Source: Lewinella sp. JB7 (GTDB lineage Bacteria > Bacteroidota > Bacteroidia > Chitinophagales > Saprospiraceae). From it: a DNA stretch of 64,000 nt. Position 1 is the stretch's first letter. The number at the start of each line of letters is the position of its first letter. Positions 27,686 to 36,376 of this stretch are shown here, one piece after another. A program made the position numbers and the translations under genes. Below the pieces are notes generated by a model. That model ran no database searches, was not told where the DNA came from, and saw only the letters and a program-made list of their open reading frames with translations. The DNA is taken from contig NZ_JANCTD010000009.1 in the NCBI RefSeq assembly GCF_024297185.1, positions 183,716 through 247,715 of the forward strand, given 5' to 3'.

Positions 27686-28624
27686 ATGTCTGAGTATAAG
27701 GTCATTATTGCGGGACAGCTGGAGTTCGGGTCGCGTCGGGCGTTTAGCCAGGTGATGGAGCAGTACGCTCATCGCATGGAGAACTACTACAAAAACGACA
27801 TTCTTCTCAAGCCGGAAACCATCTTCAAGGAGGAAGAGCTCACCCTGGACGTGCCCCGCACGGTAATGCCCAGCACGGAGCGGCTTTGGCTCAACACCCT
27901 GAATCTTCTCGAACGCGTCGTCACCTTCAGCATAGCCGGCAGCCTCAATCTGTGGCGGCTCGACGCCGGGGTGATGGTCGATCACCACAAACTCGAGCCC
28001 AAGAGCGACCGTACAACCGTGCAGCTCTTCAATCGTGGCCGCGAGATGGTCGACCAGCACGACAACGAGCAGGAAGCCCTCAAGATGATGACTAAGGTCG
28101 TTTCACGGTTTGAACGCCACGCCCAGGCGTACGAACGGCGCGGCTTCATCAACTACCGCCTGGGCAACGATAAGGATGCTCATTACGACTACACCAAGAG
28201 CATTTCGATCAACCCCCTTATGCCGGAGAGCTACTACGGCCGCGGCCTGGTGAACGTTCGTCAGGGGGATATTCAGGCCGCCGCCGCCGACTTCGAAGCG
28301 GTTACCCAAAACAGTATTCCCCATCAGTCCATCTACTGGATGGCGCAGGTAGCGCTCGGTGATGCCTACCTGCAACTGGGCCGACCCGCCGACGCCATGC
28401 GCATCTTCGGAATGTTCACGAAACGTAAACAGCGCATTGCCAGTCTCGATCGCTACGACCGCCGGATTGCCTACCAACTGGGAGACTTATACCTGAAATC
28501 CGATCGGTCCCGCGATGCCGTCATCGCGTTGCAACGTGCCCTATCCGCCTCGGCCGATCACAAGGCCCCCTCGGAGGAAGCCATTCAGGCGCTGCTGGAC
28601 AAGGCACTCACCGGCCAGGCCTGA
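27686..28624 (+). CDS. Tetratricopeptide-repeat protein
   Basis: 312 residues from the ATG at 27686 (MSEYKVIIAGQLEFGSRRAF); the frame is open upstream to a GTG at 27629. No signal peptide. TPR-like helices cover about residues 115-290, for example AYERRGFINYRLGNDKDAHYDYTKSISINP and SYYGRGLVNVRQGDIQAAAADFEAVTQ. The N-terminal 100 residues (VMEQYAHRMENYYKNDILLKPE and following) match nothing I recognise. Likely a cytoplasmic scaffold. Confidence 0.8.
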   Translation: MSEYKVIIAGQLEFGSRRAFSQVMEQYAHRMENYYKNDILLKPETIFKEEELTLDVPRTVMPSTERLWLNTLNLLERVVTFSIAGSLNLWRLDAGVMVDHHKLEPKSDRTTVQLFNRGREMVDQHDNEQEALKMMTKVVSRFERHAQAYERRGFINYRLGNDKDAHYDYTKSISINPLMPESYYGRGLVNVRQGDIQAAAADFEAVTQNSIPHQSIYWMAQVALGDAYLQLGRPADAMRIFGMFTKRKQRIASLDRYDRRIAYQLGDLYLKSDRSRDAVIALQRALSASADHKAPSEEAIQALLDKALTGQA

Positions 28625-28680
28625 GCGTACTTTTTCCGCGGCGCGGGCGTTGACTTCAGGTAACGTGAAGCGAAGTGTTC

Positions 28681-30621
28681 ATGCGCCCCTGTTTATTCAA
28701 CGGTCTGGTTTTCTGTCTGCTCCTGGTATTTATTCCGGAAGCCGCGTTCGGACAGCCGGATCGTCACGAGCTTAAACCACGCGATCTTAGAGAGCTGGCC
28801 GCGGTGCAGTCACTCATGACCCTTCAGCAATTCGAAGAGGCTGACGGACAGCTTACCCGGCTACTCCGCAAGTATCCGTCCGTAGCCGAACTACACTATC
28901 TAAGTGGCGAGATCAGTCGCTACCGGGGAGACTACTCCGGTGCCGTAGCATCCATCAACCGCGGCTTGTCTCTAGACGCGGGCAACTCACCGATGGCTCA
29001 TCTCATGCTTGGTGAAATTCACACCCTTGCCGGTGCGTACGATCAGGCGCTCTCCAGCTACGAGGAGTACCTGAAGCTCGCGCGTGCGGGGGGCAGCGAG
29101 GCGGCCATCAGCAAGGCCGAAGGCCTGGTCTCCGATGCGCGAACCGTAGCCGATCTGGCTGCCGATCCGTACCCCTTTGCCCCCACTCCCCTCGGACCGG
29201 GCGTGAATACTACCCACAGCCTGGAATACTTTCCGAGTCTGAGCGTCGACGGTAAACACATGATCTTTACCCGTCGGGTAAACCGTAAGCAGGAAGACTT
29301 TTACCAAAGTGAAAAGCAGGCGGACGGCAGCTGGGCGGAAGCCATTCCCCTGGGCGGGATCAATACCCCCATGAACGAAGGAGCGCAGACCGTTACGGCA
29401 GACGGAAACTACCTCGTCTTTACGGGATGCGGGCGCCCGGGCGGACAGGGTTCCTGCGACCTATACTACAGCCAGCGTACGGGCGATGCGTGGTCGGAAG
29501 CCCGTAACCTGGGGCCGGTCATCAATTCCCGCTCCTCCGAAAGCCAGCCCAGCCTGTCCCGCGACGGTCGGCTGCTGTTCTTCGCGAGCAATCGCCCCGG
29601 CGGGTCGGGCAATGACGATCTATACGTCGCCGGGCGCACGCCCGACGGAAGCTGGAGCCGACCGGTCAATCTCGGACCCGCCGTAAACACCAAGGGCAAC
29701 GACCGCTACCCTTACTGGGCAGCCGACAACAAAACCCTCTACTTCACGTCTACCGGGCGGCGGGGAATGGGCGGGGCCGATCTCTTTATGACCTCCGTCG
29801 ACGAAAATAATAAGTGGCGGGAACCCGTCAATCTCGGCTACCCCATCAACACGCCCGGCGAGGAGACCAATCTGTTCATCGGTCTGGACGGTAAGACCGC
29901 CTTCTTTAGTAAGGGGGTAGGCGACGACATCGACATTTACTCCTTCGAGCTGCCCGAGAAGATGCGCCCCGCTCCCGCCACCTACGTTTCGGTAAAGGTT
30001 ATTGACGATAAGACGGGCCAGCCCCTCCGCGCCGAGGTGCGCCTCAAACCCCTGGAGCCCGGCAGCATGGTCTCCTCGAACCATACCGATCACCGTGGGC
30101 GCTACCTTACGGTACTACCGATTGGGGTCGACTACGGCTTTACCGTCGAAAAGTCCGGCTACCTATTCTATTCCAACCGTTTCATACTCACCGGACCCTA
30201 CTCCGCGAGCGAGCCTTACGAATTGCTTATCCGGCTGCAACCGGTGGAGGCGGCAGCCGTGGCGGAAGAGGCCGAAGCGGACGGGGCCATTGTACTGCGC
30301 AACGTCTTCTTCGCCACCGCCAGCGACGCCCTGCTCGATCTGTCGACCGAGGAACTCGACCGTCTCGCCGCCCTGCTCCGGGAACAACCCACGGTCCGGG
30401 TAGAGATCGCCGGACACACCGATGACGTAGGCTCGGAGGAGGACAACCAAGACCTCAGTGAGCGCCGGGCCGCTTCCGTAAAACGTTACCTGGAAAGCCA
30501 GGGGATCGCGGCCGATCGCATCACGGCCGTCGGGTACGGGGAGAGCCGGCCGGTAGCGCCTAACGAGACCGAAGCCGGGAGGGCCAGCAACCGCCGCACT
30601 ACGTTCCGGTTACTGTTTTAG
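28681..30621 (+). CDS. PorE-like protein: TPR, five-bladed PD40 propeller, CRD and OmpA domain
   Basis: 646 residues. Signal peptide (LVFCLLLVFIPEAAFGQ), TPR region (about 35-150), five PD40/WD40-like blades (about 175-425, e.g. SLEYFPSLSVDGKHMIFTRR and ESQPSLSRDGRLLFFASNRP), a carboxypeptidase-regulatory-like beta domain (about 435-510), and an OmpA peptidoglycan-binding domain (about 530-646, EIAGHTDDVGSEEDNQDLSERRA). This is the domain order of PorE, the T9SS component that binds peptidoglycan, but Bacteroidota have several paralogues with the same order, so the specific role is uncertain. Confidence 0.85.
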   Translation: MRPCLFNGLVFCLLLVFIPEAAFGQPDRHELKPRDLRELAAVQSLMTLQQFEEADGQLTRLLRKYPSVAELHYLSGEISRYRGDYSGAVASINRGLSLDAGNSPMAHLMLGEIHTLAGAYDQALSSYEEYLKLARAGGSEAAISKAEGLVSDARTVADLAADPYPFAPTPLGPGVNTTHSLEYFPSLSVDGKHMIFTRRVNRKQEDFYQSEKQADGSWAEAIPLGGINTPMNEGAQTVTADGNYLVFTGCGRPGGQGSCDLYYSQRTGDAWSEARNLGPVINSRSSESQPSLSRDGRLLFFASNRPGGSGNDDLYVAGRTPDGSWSRPVNLGPAVNTKGNDRYPYWAADNKTLYFTSTGRRGMGGADLFMTSVDENNKWREPVNLGYPINTPGEETNLFIGLDGKTAFFSKGVGDDIDIYSFELPEKMRPAPATYVSVKVIDDKTGQPLRAEVRLKPLEPGSMVSSNHTDHRGRYLTVLPIGVDYGFTVEKSGYLFYSNRFILTGPYSASEPYELLIRLQPVEAAAVAEEAEADGAIVLRNVFFATASDALLDLSTEELDRLAALLREQPTVRVEIAGHTDDVGSEEDNQDLSERRAASVKRYLESQGIAADRITAVGYGESRPVAPNETEAGRASNRRTTFRLLF

Positions 30622-30624
30622 CCC

Positions 30625-30632
30625 TACTTTTG
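30625..30632 (+). promoter_or_regulatory. -7 element (TACTTTTG) 5 nt before an ATG
   Basis: Exact TAnnTTTG match just after the stop of the previous gene and 5 nt before the ATG at 30638, predicting a leaderless mRNA for the next gene. Confidence 0.45.
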
Positions 30633-30637
30633 CGCGT

Positions 30638-31324
30638 ATGCCCGAAGAAGCGCAACGCTTGGCCGCCCCCGTCCGGAACCTCCCCGCCCTGCTCGTCAGC
30701 GTGGTGTTTCACCCGTTGCTGGTGCCGACTTACATCTTCCTCATTCTGGTGGGAGTCAACCCCTACCTCTTCGGCACTTCCGATCTGGGGGAACCGCGGG
30801 CTATGAGCAACCTGATCCTGATCTTTCTTGACACCTTCGTGATCCCGATGGTCGCCGTCGTTATCATGGCGAAGTTGAACATGATCAACAGCATCATGAT
30901 GCACGAGAAGTCCGAGCGTATCGGTCCCCTGCTCCTGGTGATGGTGCTGTACTTCTGGATCTTCTGGAACTTCAGTAAGAGCAACCAGACGCCCACCATC
31001 TTTACCTCCTTCCTGCTCGGAGTGGTGATCGCGCTGGTGGCATCCTTCGTCATCAATCTGCTGGATAAGATCAGCCTGCACGCTACGGGAATGGGCGGAC
31101 TGGTGGCGGTTGCCCTCATCACGCTCGGGCTGTTCGGCTCCAACGGCCTCACCGTCGGGAGTTGGAATATCGGGCTTCCCCTCCTGGTTATCTTTACCGT
31201 CGTGGCCGCCGGTCTCGTGGGCTCGGCCCGCCTGGCACTGGGCTCCCACAACCGAATGCAACTCTACGCCGGTTACCTGCTGGGGTTTGTGGCTCAGTTT
31301 GTCGCGCTGAAATTTTACTTCTGA
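30638..31324 (+). CDS. Polytopic membrane protein, PAP2-like
   Basis: 228 residues with six or seven hydrophobic segments. DKISLHATGMGGLVAVAL and ALGSHNRMQLYAGYLLGF resemble the second and third motifs (SxH and HxxxQ-type) of PAP2-like membrane phosphatases found in Bacteroidota, but the first KxxxxxxRP motif is not clear. A lipid phosphatase function is therefore only a possibility. The stop TGA overlaps the ATG of the next gene (TGATG). Confidence 0.7.
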   Translation: MPEEAQRLAAPVRNLPALLVSVVFHPLLVPTYIFLILVGVNPYLFGTSDLGEPRAMSNLILIFLDTFVIPMVAVVIMAKLNMINSIMMHEKSERIGPLLLVMVLYFWIFWNFSKSNQTPTIFTSFLLGVVIALVASFVINLLDKISLHATGMGGLVAVALITLGLFGSNGLTVGSWNIGLPLLVIFTVVAAGLVGSARLALGSHNRMQLYAGYLLGFVAQFVALKFYF

Positions 31325-32313
31325 TGATTGCTCCTTCGGAACCCAATTTTCCGGATCCCCTGGGGGAATCCCCGCGCGTGATCGGCCACTATGTAGGGGA
31401 AGAAAGTGGACCCCTCGTGGTGGCCATCGGCGGCATTCACGGCAACGAACCGGCCGGCGTACTAGCCCTCGAGCAGTTGTTCGACCTGCTGCGGGAGGAG
31501 CCCCTCGTCAATCCGGGTTTCTCCTTCCGGGGAGAGCTACTGGCCCTGCGGGGCAACCTCGAAGCCCTGCGGACCGGACGTCGCTACATCGATACGGACC
31601 TCAACCGCATCTGGAAGACCCCCACCCGCGGGACCGGCGACCCCTACCCCTCCGTCGAGGCCCGCGAACTTGACGGACTACTGGCCGCGATCGAAAACGC
31701 GCTCCGGGACACGGCGGCCAGTGAACTCATCATGCTGGACCTCCACACCACCACGGCGGCCGGCGGGGTCTTTTCCATTACGGGCGACGATACGCCAAGT
31801 CTGATGCTGGCCGCCGAACTCGGGGTACCGGTCATCAAGGGCATGCTCAGCAACTTACAGGGTACCACGCTGAGCTACTTCCGTCAGGGGCAGTTCGATT
31901 TCGACCGGCCCAGCCGTGCCATTACCTTCGAAGCCGGAGCGCACGACGACCCGGTCTCAGTAGACCGGGCCCTGGCCGCCACCGTCAATCTGTTACGCTC
32001 CGTAAACTGCGTCCGCCCCGAAGACGTAAGCACCCACCACGACGAGACCCTACGGCGGGCGAAGGCCGGCGTACCCTCCCTGCTGGAACTGGTTTACGTA
32101 CACCGGCTGGAACATACCGAAAATCGCAGCTTCCGCATGCGGCCGGGCTTCCGCAACTTTCAGCCAATCGAGGAAGGCGATCTACTGGCCGACGATGTCA
32201 ACGGACCCATTGCCGCCCCCTGTAGCGGATACTTGCTTATGCCCCTCTATCAGGAACAGGGCGACGAAGGCTTCTTCATTGTCGAGGCGTACGAATCTTC
32301 CCTTGCTTACTAA
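31324..32313 (+). CDS. Succinylglutamate desuccinylase/aspartoacylase family deacylase
   Basis: 329 residues from the ATG at 31324; the frame runs further upstream over the previous gene but that part is spurious. Zinc-dependent carboxypeptidase-like fold with the metal-binding GGIHGNEPAG (residues about 36-45), DLNRIW with the substrate Arg, DLHTT (second metal site) and ITFEAGAHDDP with the catalytic Glu. The substrate is likely an N-acyl amino acid or similar amide, but is not determined. Coupled to the preceding membrane protein gene. Confidence 0.87.
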   Translation: MIAPSEPNFPDPLGESPRVIGHYVGEESGPLVVAIGGIHGNEPAGVLALEQLFDLLREEPLVNPGFSFRGELLALRGNLEALRTGRRYIDTDLNRIWKTPTRGTGDPYPSVEARELDGLLAAIENALRDTAASELIMLDLHTTTAAGGVFSITGDDTPSLMLAAELGVPVIKGMLSNLQGTTLSYFRQGQFDFDRPSRAITFEAGAHDDPVSVDRALAATVNLLRSVNCVRPEDVSTHHDETLRRAKAGVPSLLELVYVHRLEHTENRSFRMRPGFRNFQPIEEGDLLADDVNGPIAAPCSGYLLMPLYQEQGDEGFFIVEAYESSLAY

Positions 32314-32325
32314 GTATTCTTTTGC

Positions 32326-32910
32326 ATGAGTAGGCGACAGATCGGGCTCTTCTTCGGTTCCTTCAATCCCGTGCACACCGGGCACATGATCCTGGCTAAT
32401 TTCATGGCTACCCAGACGTCGCTGGACGAAGTATGGATCGTGGTCAGTCCCCAGAATCCCTTCAAGAAAAGGGGCAGCCTGGCCCGCGATCACGATCGTC
32501 TGCATTTGGTCGAACTAGCCATCGGCGATACTCCCGGTCTGCGCGCGAGCCGGGTGGAATTCGACCTCCCCAAACCTTCTTACACCATCGACACGCTGGC
32601 CGTACTCCGCGACCGGCACCGGGAGTACGACTTTTCGCTCATAATGGGGAGCGACAATCTTGCCTCCCTGCCAAAGTGGAAAAATGCGGACATCATCCTG
32701 CGCGACTACCACATTCACGTGTACCGGCGCCCGGAATACCCGGCCGGCGAGCTCAGCGGTCACCCCCACGTTACGGTCTACGACGCGCCGCTCATGCGCC
32801 TCTCCGCTACTTACGTCCGCAACTGCCTGCGGGAGGGCAAGAGTATTCGGTACCTCGTCCCGGAAGCCGTGGTGGCCGAACTGGAGAAGTCCGGCCTCTA
32901 CCGTAGGTAA
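32326..32910 (+). CDS. nadD: Nicotinate-nucleotide adenylyltransferase
   Basis: 194 residues. Converts nicotinate mononucleotide and ATP to deamido-NAD. The nucleotidyltransferase motif GSFNPVHTGHM is at residues 11-21, SPQNPFKKRG binds the substrate, and the family signature LSATYVRNCLREGKSIRYLVPEAV closes the active site near the C-terminus. The ATG directly follows CTTTTGC, a degenerate -7-like element, so translation may start at or close to the 5' end of the mRNA. Confidence 0.95.
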   Translation: MSRRQIGLFFGSFNPVHTGHMILANFMATQTSLDEVWIVVSPQNPFKKRGSLARDHDRLHLVELAIGDTPGLRASRVEFDLPKPSYTIDTLAVLRDRHREYDFSLIMGSDNLASLPKWKNADIILRDYHIHVYRRPEYPAGELSGHPHVTVYDAPLMRLSATYVRNCLREGKSIRYLVPEAVVAELEKSGLYRR

Positions 32911-33000
32911 GGACACCGACATTTTGACAGTACAATACGGCTGGAACGGATGTTGACCGTTGCGGGGGTGGGACGGTGTGTTCCCGAAAAATCTACGACT

Positions 33001-34884
33001 ATGCAGAAAGGCAATATCTCCGTACAGACGGAAAATATCTTTCCGATCATCAAAAAATTTCTTTACTCGGATCAGGAAATTTTCCTGCGGGAACTGGTTT
33101 CCAACGCCACCGACGCGACGAGTAAACTAGCCACGCTGGCCCGTAAGGGTGAAGCCAAGGGCGATTACTCCGACAAGACCATCGATATCGTGGTTGATAA
33201 GGAGGCCGGTACCCTCACCATCCGCGACCGGGGTATCGGGATGACCGAGGAGGAAGTCAAGAAATACCTCAACCAGGTAGCTTTGTCCTCCGCCCAGGAG
33301 TTTGTCGACAAATACCAGGACGATGCCTCCATCATCGGTCACTTCGGCCTCGGATTTTACTCCGCCTTTATGGTCGCTGACAAGGTAGAGGTCGTCACCA
33401 AGAGCTACCGCGAGGATGCGGCGGCGGTGCGCTGGATCTGTGAAGGTGACCCGAGCTACGAAATCGGGGAGGCCGAGCGTGATATGCAGGGGACCGATGT
33501 TATCCTGCACATTAGTGAAGACAGCAAGCAATATCTGGAAGAAGAGGAGATCGAGGCGCTGCTCATGAAGTACTGTCGCTTCCTCCCGTATCCCATCCGC
33601 TTCGGTACCAAAACGGAGACTACCTACGCGGACGTACCGGAGGTTGCCGAGGGCGAGGAGGCTCCGGAACCCGAGAAGATCGAAACGGAGGTCGATAACA
33701 TCATCAACAACACCGACCCCCTCTGGAAAAAGTCGCCGGCCGACCTGACCGACGAGGACTATAAGGCATTCTACCGGGAGCTTTACCCCATGGGCGAGCC
33801 CCCGATGTTCTGGATCCACCTCAACATCGACTACCCCTTCCACCTGACGGGCATCCTCTATTTCCCGAAGGTGTCGGGCCGGATGGAACTGCAGCGCAAC
33901 AAAATCCAGCTCTACAGCAACCAGGTCTACGTCACGGACAATGTCTCCGACATCGTTCCTGAGTTCCTGACCCTGCTGCACGGTGTCATCGACTCTCCGG
34001 ATATCCCCCTGAACGTATCCCGCAGTTACCTCCAGGCCGATACGAACGTCAAGAAGATCACGGGCTACATCACTAAAAAGGTGGCGGAGAAGCTCAACAG
34101 CCTCTTCAAGGAGGACCGCAAGGCTTACGAAGAGAAGTGGGCCGACCTTGGGGTGTTCGTCAAGTACGGCATGGTTTCGGACGATAAGTTCTACGACCGG
34201 GCCAAGAAGTTCACCCTCCTCGAGAACACTGAAGGCAAGTTCTTTACCCTCGAAGAATACCGCGAACGGATCAAGGAGCAGCAGACCGACAAGTACGATC
34301 GTCTGGTAGCCATCTACACGGCCGACGCCGATCGCCAGCACACGCTCGTGGAGGCGGCCCGCGACCGCGGTCTCGACGTACTGAAGTTCGAGCACGCCAT
34401 CGACGCGCCCACCATTCAGTCGCTGGAGCAGAAGGAGGACAAAATGACCTTCGTTCGGGTCGACTCCGCTACGCCCGACCAACTGGTGCAGAAGGATGAG
34501 GAAAAGGAGAATCTACTCAGCGACGAAGAACGCGAGACTATTTCCTCGGTATTCAGCGGCGTGGTGGATAGCACCGGCTCCGTTGAGGTTAAGCCTCTCG
34601 ACGTACAGGATGCGCCGGTACAGATCGTCCGTAATGAATTCATGCGCCGCATGAAGGAAATGCAGATGATGCAGGGCATGAACGCCGATATGTTCCCCGA
34701 CTCCTATCAAGTCGTCGTGAACGGCAACAACCCCCTGATTAAGGAGCGCCTACTCGATGTCGAGGACGAGGCTACCCGTACCGACAACGCCAAATATTTG
34801 TATCAGCTCGCGAAGCTGAGCCAGCAGATGCTTAGCGGTGCCGAACTGAAGGCCTTCATCGATCGGTCGCTGAAGAACATGTAA
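33001..34884 (+). CDS. htpG: Molecular chaperone HtpG (Hsp90)
   Basis: 627 residues from the ATG at 33001 (MQKGNISVQTENIFPIIKKF), the standard N-terminus; the open frame upstream to 32950 is not needed. The GHKL ATPase motifs are clear: NATDATSKL, DRGIGMTEEEVKKYL, and GHFGLGFYSAFMVADKVEV. The middle domain (NVSRSYLQ, with the catalytic Arg) and C-terminal dimerisation domain are complete. A DLTDEDYKAFYRELYP stretch near residue 245 is typical of Bacteroidota HtpG. Confidence 0.97.
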   Translation: MQKGNISVQTENIFPIIKKFLYSDQEIFLRELVSNATDATSKLATLARKGEAKGDYSDKTIDIVVDKEAGTLTIRDRGIGMTEEEVKKYLNQVALSSAQEFVDKYQDDASIIGHFGLGFYSAFMVADKVEVVTKSYREDAAAVRWICEGDPSYEIGEAERDMQGTDVILHISEDSKQYLEEEEIEALLMKYCRFLPYPIRFGTKTETTYADVPEVAEGEEAPEPEKIETEVDNIINNTDPLWKKSPADLTDEDYKAFYRELYPMGEPPMFWIHLNIDYPFHLTGILYFPKVSGRMELQRNKIQLYSNQVYVTDNVSDIVPEFLTLLHGVIDSPDIPLNVSRSYLQADTNVKKITGYITKKVAEKLNSLFKEDRKAYEEKWADLGVFVKYGMVSDDKFYDRAKKFTLLENTEGKFFTLEEYRERIKEQQTDKYDRLVAIYTADADRQHTLVEAARDRGLDVLKFEHAIDAPTIQSLEQKEDKMTFVRVDSATPDQLVQKDEEKENLLSDEERETISSVFSGVVDSTGSVEVKPLDVQDAPVQIVRNEFMRRMKEMQMMQGMNADMFPDSYQVVVNGNNPLIKERLLDVEDEATRTDNAKYLYQLAKLSQQMLSGAELKAFIDRSLKNM

Positions 34885-34913
34885 GCGGGGCGTTCCACGC
34901 GTACGTACCTACT

Positions 34914-34947
34914 CGCCGGCGTGTTTCCGTAAGGAGGCACGCCGGCG
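34914..34947. terminator. Hairpin between htpG and the convergent VOC gene
   Basis: Perfect 10-bp arms CGCCGGCGTG/CACGCCGGCG with a 14-nt loop; neither side has a T-run. Probably a shared bidirectional terminator. Confidence 0.55.
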
Positions 34948-34951
34948 TTGG

Positions 34952-35560
34952 TTACAGGCGAAACTCTCCCGCTGGCCCGCGGAGGGTGATCTCGATCCGC
35001 TCCACTGGCGCGGATACCGCCACCGCATCCGTAGCAAGGGCGGCGAGTAAGGGCGTCAGGCTTTCCGGCGTGGGGTGGTATAGCCGCAGCTCCGTCAGGC
35101 GAAGACCCACGTCCGGGAGGGCATCGGTAGGGTGAACGGCCTGCGCGCCTCCCCAGTCGATCAGGAAGGGGAGCACCGACACGGCGGGGTGAGTGCCGGG
35201 ATCGGTTAACCGCCACCGGAGGGTGTCGCCGTTCGGCAACCGCCGTTCGCCGGTTTGTATCCGGGTGTCCTTCCCGAGCAGTTTGGCCTTCGTGATGATG
35301 TCAGCTCCTGCGTTTACCGCCCACCTACTCACGGTTGGACCGTTTAGGAGATCGATGCCCATCCAGCGCGGAGGAGCGACGGTAGCGGCGGGATCGGGCG
35401 CCAGTAATTCAAGATAAGAGCGGGGTCCGAGCCGCAGGAGGCAATTGTGCGTCCCGCGATCCGGGTGGCGACCGCCGACTGATGGAGACAGGCCCAGCAG
35501 CGAAAACCGTTCGGTGGCTTCTTCCAGGTCGGGAACGCAGTAAACCAGGTGATCTAGCAT
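34952..35560 (-). CDS. VOC (glyoxalase-like) family protein
   Basis: 202 residues from the ATG at 35560 (MLDHLVYCVPDLEEATERF), the normal start of the glyoxalase-like PF13468 group; the longer frame to 35758 is spurious. The first beta-alpha-beta unit ends in YLELLAPDP, and a second, more divergent half runs from about residue 130 (GLRLTELRLYHPTPESLTP). The His of MLDHLVY and Glu of YLELL fit the VOC metal-site positions. Substrate unknown. Confidence 0.85.
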   Translation of the reverse strand: MLDHLVYCVPDLEEATERFSLLGLSPSVGGRHPDRGTHNCLLRLGPRSYLELLAPDPAATVAPPRWMGIDLLNGPTVSRWAVNAGADIITKAKLLGKDTRIQTGERRLPNGDTLRWRLTDPGTHPAVSVLPFLIDWGGAQAVHPTDALPDVGLRLTELRLYHPTPESLTPLLAALATDAVAVSAPVERIEITLRGPAGEFRL

Positions 35561-35577
35561 TTGCCAAAGGTAAAGCC

Positions 35578-35585
35578 TAACTTTG
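35578..35585 (+). promoter_or_regulatory. -7 element (TAACTTTG)
   Basis: Exact TAnnTTTG match, 42 nt before the ATG at 35628; TTG at 35561 is present upstream but the spacing is short (14 nt). Confidence 0.5.
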
Positions 35586-35627
35586 CGGAGCTTTTTTCGC
35601 TGGACTACCCCGACAACCGATTTTTGT

Positions 35628-36227
35628 ATGCGTTGCCTCCTGTATTTGTGCTTTTTTTGTCTCTGTACGTCGCTCGCCGCCCAGAAGCGGGGTAATCCGG
35701 CCCTTTCCGACGGAACTCCGCTCCAGCTGCAGTTCGATACGATGCTGGATGTGTCCAATCGCTACCGGGAGAACAATGACGAGTTTAAGGTCGTGCGTAG
35801 ACTGTACCTCGATGCCTTTATGAGTAACGTAAGTGATTCGATTGCCATCTACACCCAACGAATCAGCCAACTGGAGTCGGATAAGGCACGCTTACAGGCC
35901 CAGATCGACGGCAACGCCTCCCAGGTAGCCGACCGCGACGCTACCATTGCCGAACTCAACGCCGAGCGCGATAGCGTAAGTCTGCTGGGCTTCCAACTGG
36001 CGAAGGATACCTACAGTATCATCATGTGGTCCCTGGTACTGGGGCTACTCGTGGCCTTCCTCGTGGCCCTGGCCGGAACGCGGGTAGCATCGTCCAATAA
36101 TAACGAGTTGAAGCGGGAGCGCGACAAGTTGGCCGCCGAGCTCGAACAAAGTCGGAAAAGCCGCCTTACCGTAGAGCAGGACCTGCGCCGTCAGCTACAA
36201 GACGAAATCAATCGTCGTAACCGTTAG
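35628..36227 (+). CDS. Membrane-anchored coiled-coil protein of unknown function
   Basis: 199 residues from the ATG at 35628. A signal peptide (MRCLLYLCFFCLCTSLAAQ) is followed by a periplasmic coiled coil (about 65-115, ISQLESDKARLQAQIDGNASQV), one transmembrane helix (about 128-150, SIIMWSLVLGLLVAFLVALAG) and a second charged coiled coil to the C-terminus (ELKRERDKLAAELEQSRKSR). It precedes gldJ on the same strand, so an envelope or motility role is possible, but this is only context. Confidence 0.75.
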   Translation: MRCLLYLCFFCLCTSLAAQKRGNPALSDGTPLQLQFDTMLDVSNRYRENNDEFKVVRRLYLDAFMSNVSDSIAIYTQRISQLESDKARLQAQIDGNASQVADRDATIAELNAERDSVSLLGFQLAKDTYSIIMWSLVLGLLVAFLVALAGTRVASSNNNELKRERDKLAAELEQSRKSRLTVEQDLRRQLQDEINRRNR

Positions 36228-36376
36228 TGGCGTTTGGAGGTCCGAAAATTAAGATTTCGTACACAATAGATCGAGCGACTGATCGGTTTAACTAGCCGTG
36301 GATCGGACCACCGCGCGTGCAAGGACCGCCCGGAAGACCGCCCCGCCATAACAAATAACTGGACTACCAACGCCAC

